A DNA stretch of 64,000 bases from Natronoarchaeum mannanilyticum (GCF_039522665.1 NZ_BAAADV010000007.1:124001-188000); one strand, 5' to 3'. Numbered from the stretch's first letter, positions 37,298 to 48,901 are shown. The notes: a model not told the origin generated them from the sequence alone. Program-made: numbers and translations.

Positions 37298-37600
37298 CCA
37301 ACCCAAGAACGAGCTCTTGAAACATAATTAAAATGTTGTATCGTGGATTGGAGGGTTGATCGATTATTTGTATGAATCCTGTGTATGGCATATTGTGCGC
37401 CAACTACCAGAATTTTGGTATTTATCGATAATAGAGGATAATCCCGGGCGATACACTTTCACATAATACTCACAAGAGCGCGGATCGGCTCGAGTGCGGA
37501 GTCTCACCTGATGCTATCCCATCGTAACCGCGTCATTTCGGAGCAAAAAACTGCGCAGGCGGCACAGAGTAGTCGACGCTTCGTTGTGCTTCTCACCCGC
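37298..37600. other. Gene-free stretch, right edge of the island
   Basis: About 300 bases. The left half is AT-rich (near 37320-37440) without an ORF of protein-like composition; the right half returns to mixed composition. I see no tRNA, direct repeat matching the left edge, or IS end. Confidence 0.4.
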
Positions 37601-38638
37601 TCAGGAGTTTGGATCGAACGGATTCGGGAGCTTGGTGTCGGCCCCCTGATCCACGATCAGTTCGTCGAATCCCGAGACGTCGTTGCCGATCAGTTTAGTG
37701 TTCTCCGCGGACGAGTACACGAGGATGCCAATGTCCCCGTCAGTAGCGGAAATCGTGTTCTGCCGGACACCGGTGTTCTCAGTATCTAGCACGAGGACTC
37801 CGTAGTGGGCGACGCCGTTCTCGCCGGGATCGGCCTCGCTGACCTCGACAGCGTTGTGGATCGCATTGTGCCTGTCGCCGCCCCACAGGGCGATGCCGGC
37901 GTCGTTGTTTCTAACCTCGTTTCGCTGGATGTTGATGCTGTCCCCTGGCTGATAGAGGATGATCCCGGATGACTGAAAGTTATCCAAGTCCCACCAGTGG
38001 TCTTCGACGGTGTTGTCGCGCACGTCTCCGGTCGCATCGCCGCTAATTTGGATCCCGTTCTCGGCCCATCCGTCGGATTTTGGGCCCAGGCCGGTTACGT
38101 CGTTGCTCCGTATCGAGATGTCCGTTCCGCTCCCCTCAGCGAGAATTCCGACTCGGTGGCCTCCGTTCAGTGTATTGTCTTCGGCCCGACCGGTAGCACC
38201 GTCGGCGACGCCTATTGATAGGAACTGTTTGCCGAGTGCATCGTCCCCGTCCACGGTGTTCGACCTCACGTCAACGTCACCACCCTCAACTCTGATTCCG
38301 AACGTCGGACTCTCTGGAACCTCGTCGACTGAGATCTCGTTGTTCGAGATCTCGCCGTCGTAGCCGTCGTTGTAGATGATGTACGCACCCTCTCCGCCAT
38401 CGTAACCGACTCCATTATCGACTGTAATCTCCTGGTCGGAGATCACGAAACCGTCGTCGGTTGCGACGATAGCGCCGCTACCTGTCTCTTCGGCGTTGAC
38501 AAGCCCTCCGTCACCGTTTCCTCTCCCGTTACCGTTGCTGTTCCCCCGGCCGTTCCCGTTCTGCACGGCGGACCCCGTTCCGAGCGTTCCGAACCCGGCG
38601 AGGCCGACGGCCGTGCCGACGAACGTTCTACGATTCAT
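37601..38638 (-). CDS. Tat-exported right-handed beta-helix protein
   Basis: A 345-residue protein. It starts MNRRTFVGTAVGLAGFG, a twin-arginine signal, then an Asn/Gly-rich linker (GNGRGNSNGNGRGNGDGG). From residue 60 on, the sequence repeats the parallel beta-helix pattern with asparagine ladders: ISNNEISV, VRSNTVDG, AEDNTLNG, IRSNDVTG, VRDNTVED, IQRNEVRN, VRQNTISA, LIGNDVSG, each about 23-35 residues apart. Proteins of this NosD-like shape often bind or cut polysaccharides. No catalytic residues can be named. Probably surface-attached or secreted. Confidence 0.75.
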   Translation of the reverse strand: MNRRTFVGTAVGLAGFGTLGTGSAVQNGNGRGNSNGNGRGNGDGGLVNAEETGSGAIVATDDGFVISDQEITVDNGVGYDGGEGAYIIYNDGYDGEISNNEISVDEVPESPTFGIRVEGGDVDVRSNTVDGDDALGKQFLSIGVADGATGRAEDNTLNGGHRVGILAEGSGTDISIRSNDVTGLGPKSDGWAENGIQISGDATGDVRDNTVEDHWWDLDNFQSSGIILYQPGDSINIQRNEVRNNDAGIALWGGDRHNAIHNAVEVSEADPGENGVAHYGVLVLDTENTGVRQNTISATDGDIGILVYSSAENTKLIGNDVSGFDELIVDQGADTKLPNPFDPNS

Positions 38639-38891
38639 GGTATTTTCGACGAGTGCATATACCACGGCGACTGATCGGCTGAAGTAATTAGTTGCTAGTC
38701 ATGTTTGTAATATACTACAGGCTGAGGCGTTTCCATCGCTTTATGAATATTCCAAGACGTTTGTCGGCCGGCTTCAGTCCGTTGACGGCTGGCAGCAGGT
38801 GATCTCACTAGTTACGGCCGGTTGCATTCGGAAAGAGACGACAGAAGTGAGGCGCCGCACGTGGCCGTCGAACGAGAAGTATCGAGGGCGC
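38639..38891. other. Intergenic region between the beta-helix gene and katG
   Basis: About 250 bases. It holds the promoter of the beta-helix gene (GGTATATGCAC near 38653-38663 or CTAATTACTTC near 38690, read leftward). No other gene is seen. Confidence 0.35.
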
Positions 38892-41021
<2,130 letters not shown>

Positions 41022-41196
41022 CTATTTCACTCGACCGCTACTTTCCGCTACTCCCAAAAAAACCTGTGGAATCGCGAATGAGGGTTCTCGGTAACGGTAG
41101 AATAATGTGCCGTAGCGGCCAGTGGAATTTCCGATCGTTCGCCCTTCGCCTCGCCGATCCAGAAACGGTTTGTTCGCGCCGTTCCCACCTACCGGT

Positions 41197-42471
41197 ATGA
41201 ACCAGAGCGCAGTCGCCGACCTCGGCCCGGACGACCGGTCAGCGCTGTTCGATCGCGACGCCGGCGTCGCCGCGGTGCGCGAGGATGTCCGCGAGATCGT
41301 CGACCGGGTCCGCGAGGAGGGCGACGTGGCAGTCAGAGAGTTCTGCAAGAAGTTCGACGACGTCCAGGTCGGGAGCTTAGAGATCACCGACGAGGCCGAG
41401 CGCGCCTACGACGAAATCGATGACGAGCTCCGCGAGGCGATCGACGCGGCCGTCGCGAACGTCCGCGAGTTCCACGAGGCGCAGGTGCCCGAGGACTGGC
41501 GCGAGTCGTTCGACGGGCGCGAGCTCGGTCGACGGTTCCGACCGATCCAGCGCGTCGGCGTGTACGCGCCCGGCGGCACCGCGGCCTACCCCTCCAGCGC
41601 GATCATGGGCGTCGTCCCGGCGAAGGTCGCGGGCGTCGAGCAGGTCGCCGTCGCGACGCCGCCGGCCGAGCAGATCAACCCCGCGACGCTGGCGGCGATC
41701 CACGCCGCGGGCGCCGACACCGTCTACAGCGTCGGGGGCGCGCAGGCGGTCGGCGCGCTGGCCTACGGCACCGAGTCGGTCAACCGCGTCCAGAAGATCG
41801 TCGGCCCGGGCAACCGCTGGGTGACCGCCGCCAAGGCCGAGGTTCGCGGCGACGTCGACATTGACTTCCTCGCCGGGCCGAGCGAGATCCTCGTCGTCGC
41901 CGACGACACCGCCGATCCCGAGTACGTCGCCGCCGACCTGGTCGCGCAGGCCGAGCACGACGAGAACGCCTCGGTCGTCGCCGTCACCGACGACGCCGAC
42001 CTCGCGGACGAGATCGCCGACGCCGTCGATCGGCAGGCCGACGGTCGCGAGCGCGAGGACGTGATCCGCGGCGCGCTCGACTCAGACGCCAGCGGCGTCT
42101 TCCACGCCCGCTCGATGAGCGAGGCGATCTCGTTCGCGGAGGCGTACGCCCCGGAACACCTCTCGATCGTCGCCGAAGACGACGAGTCGATTCTCGACCG
42201 GATCGAGAGCGCGGGCAGCGCGTTCCTCGGCCCGTACACGCCCGTCGCCGCCGGCGACTACGCCAGCGGCACCAACCACGTCCTGCCGACCGGCGGCGGC
42301 GCGAAGCTGACCGGCGGGCTCTCGGTCGACACGTTCGTCCGGTCGACGACCGTCCAGCGCCTCGATCGCGACGCGCTGGACGATCTCGGCGACACGATCA
42401 CGACACTCGCGGACGCCGAAGGACTGGAAGCCCACGCCGAGAGCGTCCGGCGGCGTCTGGACGACGAGTAA
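41197..42471 (+). CDS. hisD: Histidinol dehydrogenase
   Basis: A 424-residue Zn-dependent NAD enzyme that carries out the last two steps of histidine synthesis. Signature parts: VGVYAPGGTAAYPS, SVGGAQAVGALAYGT, KIVGPGNRWVTAAK, DFLAGPSEILVVAD, AQAEHDENA (catalytic His and zinc ligands), and APEHLSI. The ATG at 41197 begins where relatives begin; the upstream in-frame start at 41122 adds 25 unmatched residues. Not clustered with other his genes, as is usual in haloarchaea. Confidence 0.95.
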   Translation: MNQSAVADLGPDDRSALFDRDAGVAAVREDVREIVDRVREEGDVAVREFCKKFDDVQVGSLEITDEAERAYDEIDDELREAIDAAVANVREFHEAQVPEDWRESFDGRELGRRFRPIQRVGVYAPGGTAAYPSSAIMGVVPAKVAGVEQVAVATPPAEQINPATLAAIHAAGADTVYSVGGAQAVGALAYGTESVNRVQKIVGPGNRWVTAAKAEVRGDVDIDFLAGPSEILVVADDTADPEYVAADLVAQAEHDENASVVAVTDDADLADEIADAVDRQADGREREDVIRGALDSDASGVFHARSMSEAISFAEAYAPEHLSIVAEDDESILDRIESAGSAFLGPYTPVAAGDYASGTNHVLPTGGGAKLTGGLSVDTFVRSTTVQRLDRDALDDLGDTITTLADAEGLEAHAESVRRRLDDE

Positions 42472-42472
42472 T

Positions 42473-42607
42473 TCATCGAGCGGGGACGACGTCGTCCCGA
42501 CCGAACTCCTCGTCGCAGTCCTCGCACCGATACCTGCCGATCGCGATTTTTCTCACCGTGTGCACCCGCTCGCAGGTCGGGCAGGCGATGTCCACGACGA
42601 CCGTCAT
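42473..42607 (-). CDS. Small zinc-ribbon protein (44 aa)
   Basis: Forty-four residues, with two cysteine knuckles (CPTCERVHTV and CEDCDEEFGR) forming a zinc ribbon. Such mini-proteins are abundant in haloarchaea and some affect growth, stress or transcription. The role of this one is unknown. It is convergent with hisD, one base after its stop. Confidence 0.65.
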   Translation of the reverse strand: MTVVVDIACPTCERVHTVRKIAIGRYRCEDCDEEFGRDDVVPAR

Positions 42608-42721
42608 CGGACGAGTATCACCGCCCGACGAGCATGAGCGCGTCGGCGCTCGGCCGGGCTGCCCGGCGGCGGCGCCGACAGTCTCGAAACGCATTTTTGC
42701 CGCCGGTATGAGATGCGGATA

Positions 42722-43924
42722 ATGCCCACCCTGACGCGACGCCGGTTGCTCGGAGCCGGCGCGGCGACGGTCGTCGGCGGCGTCGGCGTCGAACTGCTCG
42801 CCGGTCCCGCGCCGACGTTCGACGCGTGGGAGCCCGCCCCCGACGCGTGGCCCGCCGAACGCCGCGACTCCGCCCGAACCGCGGCGGCGCCGGAGATGAA
42901 CCCGCCGACCGGCGAGCCGTCGGTCGAGTGGACGGCCGAAGTCGAGAGCGCGCCGAACGAGGGCGTCACCGCGCTCGTCGTCGGAGACGGGACGGCGTTT
43001 CTCGGCGGCGACTTCCGCATCGCTGCCGTCGATCTTGCGGACGGCAGCCGGCTGTGGGACGCCGACGCCCCCGCGGAGCATCTCTGCTATCGGGACGGCG
43101 TCCTGTACTGTGTTAGCATTATTCATGGGGGCGGGCTCGTCGCGCTGGACGCGGCGGACGGCCGGACTCACTGGACGTTCTCGGAGGGCGGCTCAACTGA
43201 CGTTCACGACCTGCTCGTCGTCGGTGACGCCGCTCTCGTAGGAACACACGGTCAACTCGTCGCACACGACGCACGGGACGGCACTGTCGCGTGGCGGCTA
43301 AACGTCGGCGGGAGCGGCAAGGTCCACCCGGCGGTGGCCGACAACACGCTGTACGTCGGCGGGCCGGGCCCGTTGGCCGCGTACCGATCGCGCGAAGGCT
43401 GGAACGCGGTTCGCGAGGCGACGCCGCGCCGAACCGAGCGAGACCGGTCGCACGGGCCGCCGTTCGTGACTCATCCTGTCGTGACCGACGACAGCGTGTA
43501 CGTCGGCGGCCACGTCGATCCCTTCGAGGAGATCACCGGCGCTGCGTTCTCCCGTTCGGGGCTCTCCCACCGCTGGAACGGACCGACCGGCAACGGACTC
43601 ACCTCGCCCGTACCGATCGACGACGTCGGCGTCGTCCGGATCTACCACCACGGCGATAACCAGGAGTACGAACTGGTCGGCGTCGATCTCGACGACGGCG
43701 AGACGGAGTGGTCGATCAATAGAAATGCTCAGATAGCGCCCCCGGTCGGTGCGGGCGAACTGGCGTTCACGTGTAGCGCCGACGGCGCCGTGCTGGCGAT
43801 CGATCCGGGGACGGGCCGGATCGTCTGGGAGACGACCGTCGACGGGTCGACGCGGGCCGTCGTCCCCGCAGGTGAGCGACTCCTCGTCGCCGACGCGTCT
43901 GGGACGGTCCGGTGTCTGCGATAA
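42722..43924 (+). CDS. Tat-exported PQQ-like beta-propeller protein
   Basis: A 400-residue protein. The leader has LTRRRLLGAG and a hydrophobic run. The mature part repeats the outer-strand motif of PQQ-binding propellers, W-D/E after a DG turn: LADGSRLWDADAP, DAADGRTHWTF, DARDGTVAWRLN, LDDGETEWSIN, PGTGRIVWETT. PQQ itself may not be bound; many haloarchaeal copies probably act in extracytoplasmic protein assembly or sugar oxidation. Two close ATGs (42713, 42722); 42722 is chosen, giving a normal Tat leader length. Confidence 0.78.
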   Translation: MPTLTRRRLLGAGAATVVGGVGVELLAGPAPTFDAWEPAPDAWPAERRDSARTAAAPEMNPPTGEPSVEWTAEVESAPNEGVTALVVGDGTAFLGGDFRIAAVDLADGSRLWDADAPAEHLCYRDGVLYCVSIIHGGGLVALDAADGRTHWTFSEGGSTDVHDLLVVGDAALVGTHGQLVAHDARDGTVAWRLNVGGSGKVHPAVADNTLYVGGPGPLAAYRSREGWNAVREATPRRTERDRSHGPPFVTHPVVTDDSVYVGGHVDPFEEITGAAFSRSGLSHRWNGPTGNGLTSPVPIDDVGVVRIYHHGDNQEYELVGVDLDDGETEWSINRNAQIAPPVGAGELAFTCSADGAVLAIDPGTGRIVWETTVDGSTRAVVPAGERLLVADASGTVRCLR

Positions 43925-43989
43925 ACCGGGTCCCGGCAGGTACGCTCGGCGGCGTCACTGTTATCTACGTGACCGCACTACACGTACCC

Positions 43990-44358
43990 ATGAGTACTGA
44001 CGCCGCGTCCGGCGGGGAGACCCAGCCGTCGATCGAGATCACCGAGGCGGCCGCCGAGCGTGCGCTGGGGCTGCTCGAACAGGAGGAGATGGACACCGAC
44101 GAGGCCGGGCTTCGCCTGTTCGTCCAGCAGGGCGGCTGCGCGGGGCTCTCCTACGGGATGCGCTTCGACGGCGAACCCGACGAGGACGACACCATCTACG
44201 AGCACCACGGGCTGCGCGTGTTCGTCGATCCCGCCAGCATGAACTACGTGGAGGGCAGCGTCGTCGACTTCGAGGAGGGTCTGCAGGCGGAGGGGTTCCA
44301 CGTCGAGAACCCCAACGTCGTCAGCGAGTGCGGCTGCGGCGAGTCGTTCCGGACGTAG
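43990..44358 (+). CDS. Iron-sulfur cluster carrier (IscA/ErpA-type)
   Basis: A 122-residue A-type carrier. The three cluster-binding cysteines are Cys50 in GGCAGLSYGM and Cys114/Cys116 in SECGCGESF. It hands Fe-S clusters to enzymes such as the succinate dehydrogenase and aconitase class. ATG at 43990 is the start of the conserved region. Confidence 0.93.
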   Translation: MSTDAASGGETQPSIEITEAAAERALGLLEQEEMDTDEAGLRLFVQQGGCAGLSYGMRFDGEPDEDDTIYEHHGLRVFVDPASMNYVEGSVVDFEEGLQAEGFHVENPNVVSECGCGESFRT

Positions 44359-44559
44359 TCACTCCTCGAGCTGGAACGCGACCACGACCTCGGCCTGGTA
44401 CTCCCTGTTTTCCGCCGACGCGATCTCGACGCCGAGCTCGTCGACCTCGGCCCAGTGGATGTTGTCCAGCGTGTCCTCGGCCCGGTCGAGCGCGTCGTCG
44501 GCCGCGTCCTCGAAGCTCTCCGTGCTCGTTCCGATCAGCGTGATCTTCTTGAAAACCAT
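44359..44559 (-). CDS. dod: Dodecin (flavin-storage protein)
   Basis: A 66-residue dodecamer-forming protein. It starts [20 protein letters not shown], and the flavin-stacking tryptophan (Trp36) and glutamine (Gln55) of the Halobacterium dodecin are both present ([16 protein letters not shown]). It stores riboflavin or lumichrome and protects against light-driven flavin damage. A TATA-like CATTAAGTTC lies about 30 bases upstream. It converges with the iscA-type gene without a gap. Confidence 0.94.
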   Translation of the reverse strand: MVFKKITLIGTSTESFEDAADDALDRAEDTLDNIHWAEVDELGVEIASAENREYQAEVVVAFQLEE

Positions 44560-44669
44560 GACAGTTACCGGTTTCGCGCGGACGAACTTAATGGTACGGA
44601 GTCACACGGCCGATCCGGACCGCGAGCTCAACGTCGGGTGCCGCGATCGGGTTGCGTGACATCGCCCGA

Positions 44670-46427
44670 TCAGTTCCGGGTGACGAGGTTGCCGCCGTCG
44701 CTGTAGCGGAACCCGGCATCGCGGAACACGTCTCTGGCTCGTTTCTGGTCGACTTCGCCGTTTTCGCCGGGGAACGGGCCGAGATTCCCACCCTCGCCCC
44801 AGGCGAACTCGTCGGCGAGGTAGTCGGTTCGCAGGAGCGGTGTGTCCGACGGGTCGGCGTGGCCGTACATGATCTCGTCGACGGAGTACTGCCGATCGAT
44901 CAGCCGCGCGACGGCGGAGCGGAACTGGTAGTTGCCCATCGGGTGGCGGCGGGTGTTGAACCCGAGCATGTAGAACTCGCCCTTGTCGCCCGACAGCAAC
45001 TCGACGCCGTCGGCGCTTTCGGCACCAGCGGCGTGTTCGGGCTGGATCGGCGACGAGCTGATGTCGATGCTGTCGTCTCCGACGCCGCTGATCAGCAGGA
45101 GCGACTGTTCAGTTATGTCGAACAGAATTTCCTCGAACGCGCCGTCGCCGGCGAACTGGTCGTACCGCTCGTCGAGATCCCGCCCGTCGAAGAGGAAGTG
45201 GTCCCCGTTTCGCGAGAGCAACAGCCGGTTCCCGACGTTCGCGTTCTCGAACCGGTAGGGGCCACAGCCGATCGCCGACTCGTTGTCCCAGACGAGCGCT
45301 CGGGTCATGTACTCCCGGACCAGTCCGGTTCGCTCGATCCAAATGTGTCGCGGCAACAGCGGCACCGTCAGCGACCGGATCGCAACATCCCGCGTCGCGT
45401 CGCCGAACGACAGTTCGATGTCGTAGTTCGACGGCGTCGACGTCGAGGTCACGGCGCTCGACTCGCTGCGGAACCGCGGCGCCGGAATCGGCGTCGACTC
45501 GTTGCCCATCGCGGTGTCCTGCAGGAACTGGTACGTGAACTCGGCGTCCGTTGCGTCGAGGCGTTCGCCGTCGTGCCACCGAAGGTCGTCTCGGAGCGAC
45601 ACGCGCACCGTCATCTCCTCGGCGTCGTCGACCCAGTCGACCGACGCCGCGAGCCACGGGAGATACTCGCCGTCGACTCGCTTGACCAGCGGTTCGTACA
45701 GGAGGCCGAGCATGTCCGTTCGGCTGTGGTGCGCGACCGCGAGCGGGTTCCGGTTACGCGTGATCGAGCCGCCGAGGTGGCCGACGCGGAGTCGGTCGAC
45801 GTCGGGGTTCGCGGCACCCAGCCGGAGGTAGTCGTGGGCCCCGATCAGGCCGCCCGGCGTCCGTTCGAGGTTCAGATCGGTGCTCGCGACGGAGAGCTGG
45901 TCGGGGTAGGCGAGCACCGTGAACGGCTGTCGTTCGAGTAACTGCGTCTGCAGGTCGGTCACGGTCCCCATGCGTTCGTCGCCGGTCTGGGTCTTCTGGG
46001 TCTCGAGCAGATCGTCGACGGCCGGCTCGTTGAAGCCGAAGGGGTTCTGCCAGCCGGCCTCCTCGCTGAACGTGGTGTGGAGCAGTCCGCGGAGTTCGTC
46101 GGGGTCGCTGACGCCCGGATGCCGAGCGATGAACAGGTCGAAGTCCTGCTCCATGAGCACCGTGCGCAGCAGCGAGCCTTCGCTCTGGGGCTCGTAGCTC
46201 GCGTCGATTCCGGCGGCTTCGAGGTTCGTCTCGAGCTGACGAGCCATCTGGGTGGCCGCGGTGTCGACGTTGGCGGGGACCGTCGCGATGGTGAGGGAAA
46301 CGCTGTCGGGGCTGGACCAGGCAAACCGGGAGAGGGCGTTCGTACAGCCCGCGGTCGATCCGAGCGCCGTGGCTCCGAGCGCCGCGAGCATCTCCCGCCG
46401 ATTTGGGCCGGAGCGGGGAGAGGGCAT
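44670..46427 (-). CDS. ABC transporter substrate-binding lipoprotein (family 5)
   Basis: A 585-residue exported binding protein. The leader has PNRREMLAALGATA and a lipobox TAGCTN, so it is Tat-exported and lipid-anchored. The mature part is a family 5 peptide/nickel-type binding protein (MTVRVSLRDDLRWHDGERLD; GCGPYRFEN; FYMLGFNTRRHPMGNYQFRS). The substrate is not evident. No permease or ATPase genes are next to it, so this is an orphan binding protein. TATA-like CTTGTAAGTC about 30 bases upstream. Confidence 0.85.
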   Translation of the reverse strand: MPSPRSGPNRREMLAALGATALGSTAGCTNALSRFAWSSPDSVSLTIATVPANVDTAATQMARQLETNLEAAGIDASYEPQSEGSLLRTVLMEQDFDLFIARHPGVSDPDELRGLLHTTFSEEAGWQNPFGFNEPAVDDLLETQKTQTGDERMGTVTDLQTQLLERQPFTVLAYPDQLSVASTDLNLERTPGGLIGAHDYLRLGAANPDVDRLRVGHLGGSITRNRNPLAVAHHSRTDMLGLLYEPLVKRVDGEYLPWLAASVDWVDDAEEMTVRVSLRDDLRWHDGERLDATDAEFTYQFLQDTAMGNESTPIPAPRFRSESSAVTSTSTPSNYDIELSFGDATRDVAIRSLTVPLLPRHIWIERTGLVREYMTRALVWDNESAIGCGPYRFENANVGNRLLLSRNGDHFLFDGRDLDERYDQFAGDGAFEEILFDITEQSLLLISGVGDDSIDISSSPIQPEHAAGAESADGVELLSGDKGEFYMLGFNTRRHPMGNYQFRSAVARLIDRQYSVDEIMYGHADPSDTPLLRTDYLADEFAWGEGGNLGPFPGENGEVDQKRARDVFRDAGFRYSDGGNLVTRN

Positions 46428-46537
46428 ACACCCTCTTTGTTTTCGGGGCGACTTACAAGTTACCGAATGGATCTCGTTCCGAACTACCGTGTCCCAAAGA
46501 AGCGGTCGGCGTCGCTTCGCGCCTCTCGTAGCGACAC

Positions 46538-46855
46538 TTAGGCGCTAGCTCCCGCTGCCGGCGGGGCGCGGACGACCTCGTAGTCGTCGTTCGCGACGGA
46601 GATGATCGCCCAGTCGTAGTCCGGATCGGTGCGCACCAGTCGTCGCCTGACTTCGTTGGCCTGCGAGCGCCTCGTCACGAAACAGCGAAGGCCGCCCGAC
46701 TCGGGTGGGTCGTCGGGCTCCGGCATCGTCGTCACCCGCACCGCCTTCCAGTCGCGCTCGGCCGTGAACTCGGCGCCGTCCCCCGAGACGGTGTACCCCA
46801 GGCGGGTGAAAATCGATCTGGCCTCGTCGTCCAGTTGGGTGCTAACAGTACCCAT
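46538..46855 (-). CDS. Conserved haloarchaeal protein (DUF7116-like)
   Basis: A 105-residue acidic protein: MGTVSTQLDDEARSIFTRLG, a YTVSGDGAEFTAERDWKAV strand region and DYDWAIISVANDDYEVV at the C-terminus. I believe it belongs to the haloarchaeal DUF7116 group. Function unknown. TATA-like CTTTATCACG lies about 30 bases upstream. Confidence 0.65.
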   Translation of the reverse strand: MGTVSTQLDDEARSIFTRLGYTVSGDGAEFTAERDWKAVRVTTMPEPDDPPESGGLRCFVTRRSQANEVRRRLVRTDPDYDWAIISVANDDYEVVRAPPAAGASA

Positions 46856-46926
46856 TCGGTAGTCGCTACGCCGGCCACCGTGATAAAGTTACCCACGGTC
46901 GATAAAACTGCTAGAAAGGAAACACG

Positions 46927-47166
46927 CTACTCGTGGGCGGCGTCCCACTCGGTCGGCTTCCGGAGGTTGTCACAGCGGTTGCACTGGATCCGGCCCATCG
47001 CGTCCATCGCGTTGTCGACCGTCTCGCACTCCGCGCAGAACCAGCCGTAGCGGCGCTCGCGGTCGGGCGTCACGTAGGCGACGTAAAACGGCGCCTTCGA
47101 ACCGCGATCGCCCTCGTCGGTCGCGACGTAGACGGTTTCGCCTTCGGGCGTCGTGTGCGTCTTCAT
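46927..47166 (-). CDS. Small zinc-ribbon protein (DUF5816-like)
   Basis: A 79-residue protein: ETVYVATDEGDRGSK, APFYVAYVTPDRERRYGWF, then two CxxC knuckles (CAECETVDNA, CNRCDNLRKP) and a WDAAHE end. The arrangement matches the haloarchaeal DUF5816 family. Probably a metal-binding regulator or adaptor. Function unknown. Confidence 0.72.
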   Translation of the reverse strand: MKTHTTPEGETVYVATDEGDRGSKAPFYVAYVTPDRERRYGWFCAECETVDNAMDAMGRIQCNRCDNLRKPTEWDAAHE

Positions 47167-47362
47167 ACGGGCCCGTAACGAGTCCGGGAGGATAGGTGAT
47201 TCGACACGGGACGACGCCGATAGTGCGGCGGTGAGGCTCGACATCGATCGTCCCGCCGTGCGACGCCGCGGCGGCATCCCGCAGCGCGGGGCCGTCGCAC
47301 GTCGCCGATCGACCCCGGTCGGGTCGTAGATATATTAGTCGCGGCGTTCTCACTACCGGTGT

Positions 47363-48901
47363 ATGGCCCTCCGGATCCTCCACTACTCCGACGTCGAGAA
47401 CGCCTACGACGCGCCCGAGCGTATCGGGCGCCTCGCGGGCGCGATCGGCGAGCGCCGCGACGCGGAGACGCTGCTGGCCGGCGCCGGCGACAACACCGCC
47501 CCGGGCGTGCTGTCGCTCGTGACCGACGGTCGCCAGGCGCTGGACTTCTTCGACGCGGTCGAGCCCGCGGTCGACACGTTCGGGAACCACGACTTCGACC
47601 ACGGCTACGACGCCCTCCGAGAACTCGTCGACGACTCGCCCCAGACGTGGGTCGCGGCGAACGTCGAACTCGACGGGCGGCGCTTCGCCGACGACGCCGG
47701 AGCGGAGCCCTGGACGGTCGTCGAGCGCGGCGGCCACGAGGTCGGCGTCGTCGGCGTGACGACGCCGACGACCCCCTCGATCACGCCGACGGCGTCAGAT
47801 CTCACCGTGACGGAGCCGGTCCCCGCCGTCGCGGACGCCGTCGCCGCCCTACGCAAGCGAGGCGTCGACTACGTCGTCGTTCTGGCCCACATGGCCGACG
47901 ACGAGCGGATCGCCGCCGAGTGCGATGTCGACGCTGTGCTGGGCGGGCACACCCACACCGAACGCACGGCTCGCGTGGACGGCGCCGTCCTCACGCGGCC
48001 GGCCGCCAACGGCGAATCGCTCTACGAGATTTCCTTCGACGGCGGCGACCCGACGGTGACCCGCCATCCGGTCGACGACGCGCCGGTCGACGCCGAGGTG
48101 GCCGCTACGCTCCGCGAGCGGAAGGTCGCCGCTGACCTGGAGACCACGGTCGACACCGTCGAGCGCCCGGTCGAGCGCACCCACGAGACGGCGTTCCGCG
48201 GCGAGAGTCGGATCGGCAACTTCGTCGCCGACGCCTACCGGTGGAAAAGCGGCGCCGACGTCGGGCTCCAGAACAGCGGCGGCATCCGCGCCGGCGAGCC
48301 ACTGGCGGGCGAGATCACCGTGTCGGACCTGATCAGCGTCGTTCCCTTCGAGGAGCCGGTGGTCGTCGCGGAGGTCTCGGGGGAGGAACTGCGCGCGATC
48401 TGCCGGCAGGCCAGCGGATCGACGGTCGAACTCGGCGAGCCCGAGTGGTGGCACGCCCACGTCAGCGGCGCCGAGATCGTCTGGGACGGCGCCGACGCCG
48501 CCCTGGAGGCCGTCCGCGTGGACGGGGATCCCGTCGAGCCGGGCGCGACCTACACGATCGCGACCTCGGAGTACCTGCTCGGGACCGACCACGAGTTCCC
48601 GACGCTCGAACCCGGTCACCGCGTCGACACGCTGGACATCCAGTACGACGTGCTCGTCGAGTACGCCCGCGAGCGCGGCGTCGACCCGGAGCTAGAGGGA
48701 CGGATTCGTCGGCTCGGCCTCGATTCCGACCGCCGGGAAGCGGAGAGAGACGCAGACACTGGGACGGCAACTGACGATAACGCTGCGACGGCAGCCGACG
48801 CGGCGACGCCGACCGACGCCGCTGCTGCGGAGCAACCGGACGCCCGGAGCGCGAGCCGATCCGACGCCGCGGGTTCGCACAGCCTGGCCGACGACGAGTG
48901 A
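47363..48901 (+). CDS. 5'-nucleotidase/UshA-family phosphoesterase, signal-less
   Basis: A 512-residue two-domain enzyme. The metallophosphatase half has GAGDNTAPG, TFGNHDFDHG, VLAHMADDERIA and GGHTHTER. The first metal motif, usually DxH, here reads SDVENAYD, with Glu12 in place of histidine. The second half (from IGNFVADAYRW, about 280, GLQNSGGIRAGEP) is the 5'-nucleotidase C-terminal domain that holds the base. A Thr/Ala/Asp-rich tail (about 450-512) is disordered. No signal peptide, so it acts in the cytoplasm, unlike most UshA proteins. TATA-like TATATTA lies about 28 bases upstream. Confidence 0.85.
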   Translation: MALRILHYSDVENAYDAPERIGRLAGAIGERRDAETLLAGAGDNTAPGVLSLVTDGRQALDFFDAVEPAVDTFGNHDFDHGYDALRELVDDSPQTWVAANVELDGRRFADDAGAEPWTVVERGGHEVGVVGVTTPTTPSITPTASDLTVTEPVPAVADAVAALRKRGVDYVVVLAHMADDERIAAECDVDAVLGGHTHTERTARVDGAVLTRPAANGESLYEISFDGGDPTVTRHPVDDAPVDAEVAATLRERKVAADLETTVDTVERPVERTHETAFRGESRIGNFVADAYRWKSGADVGLQNSGGIRAGEPLAGEITVSDLISVVPFEEPVVVAEVSGEELRAICRQASGSTVELGEPEWWHAHVSGAEIVWDGADAALEAVRVDGDPVEPGATYTIATSEYLLGTDHEFPTLEPGHRVDTLDIQYDVLVEYARERGVDPELEGRIRRLGLDSDRREAERDADTGTATDDNAATAADAATPTDAAAAEQPDARSASRSDAAGSHSLADDE

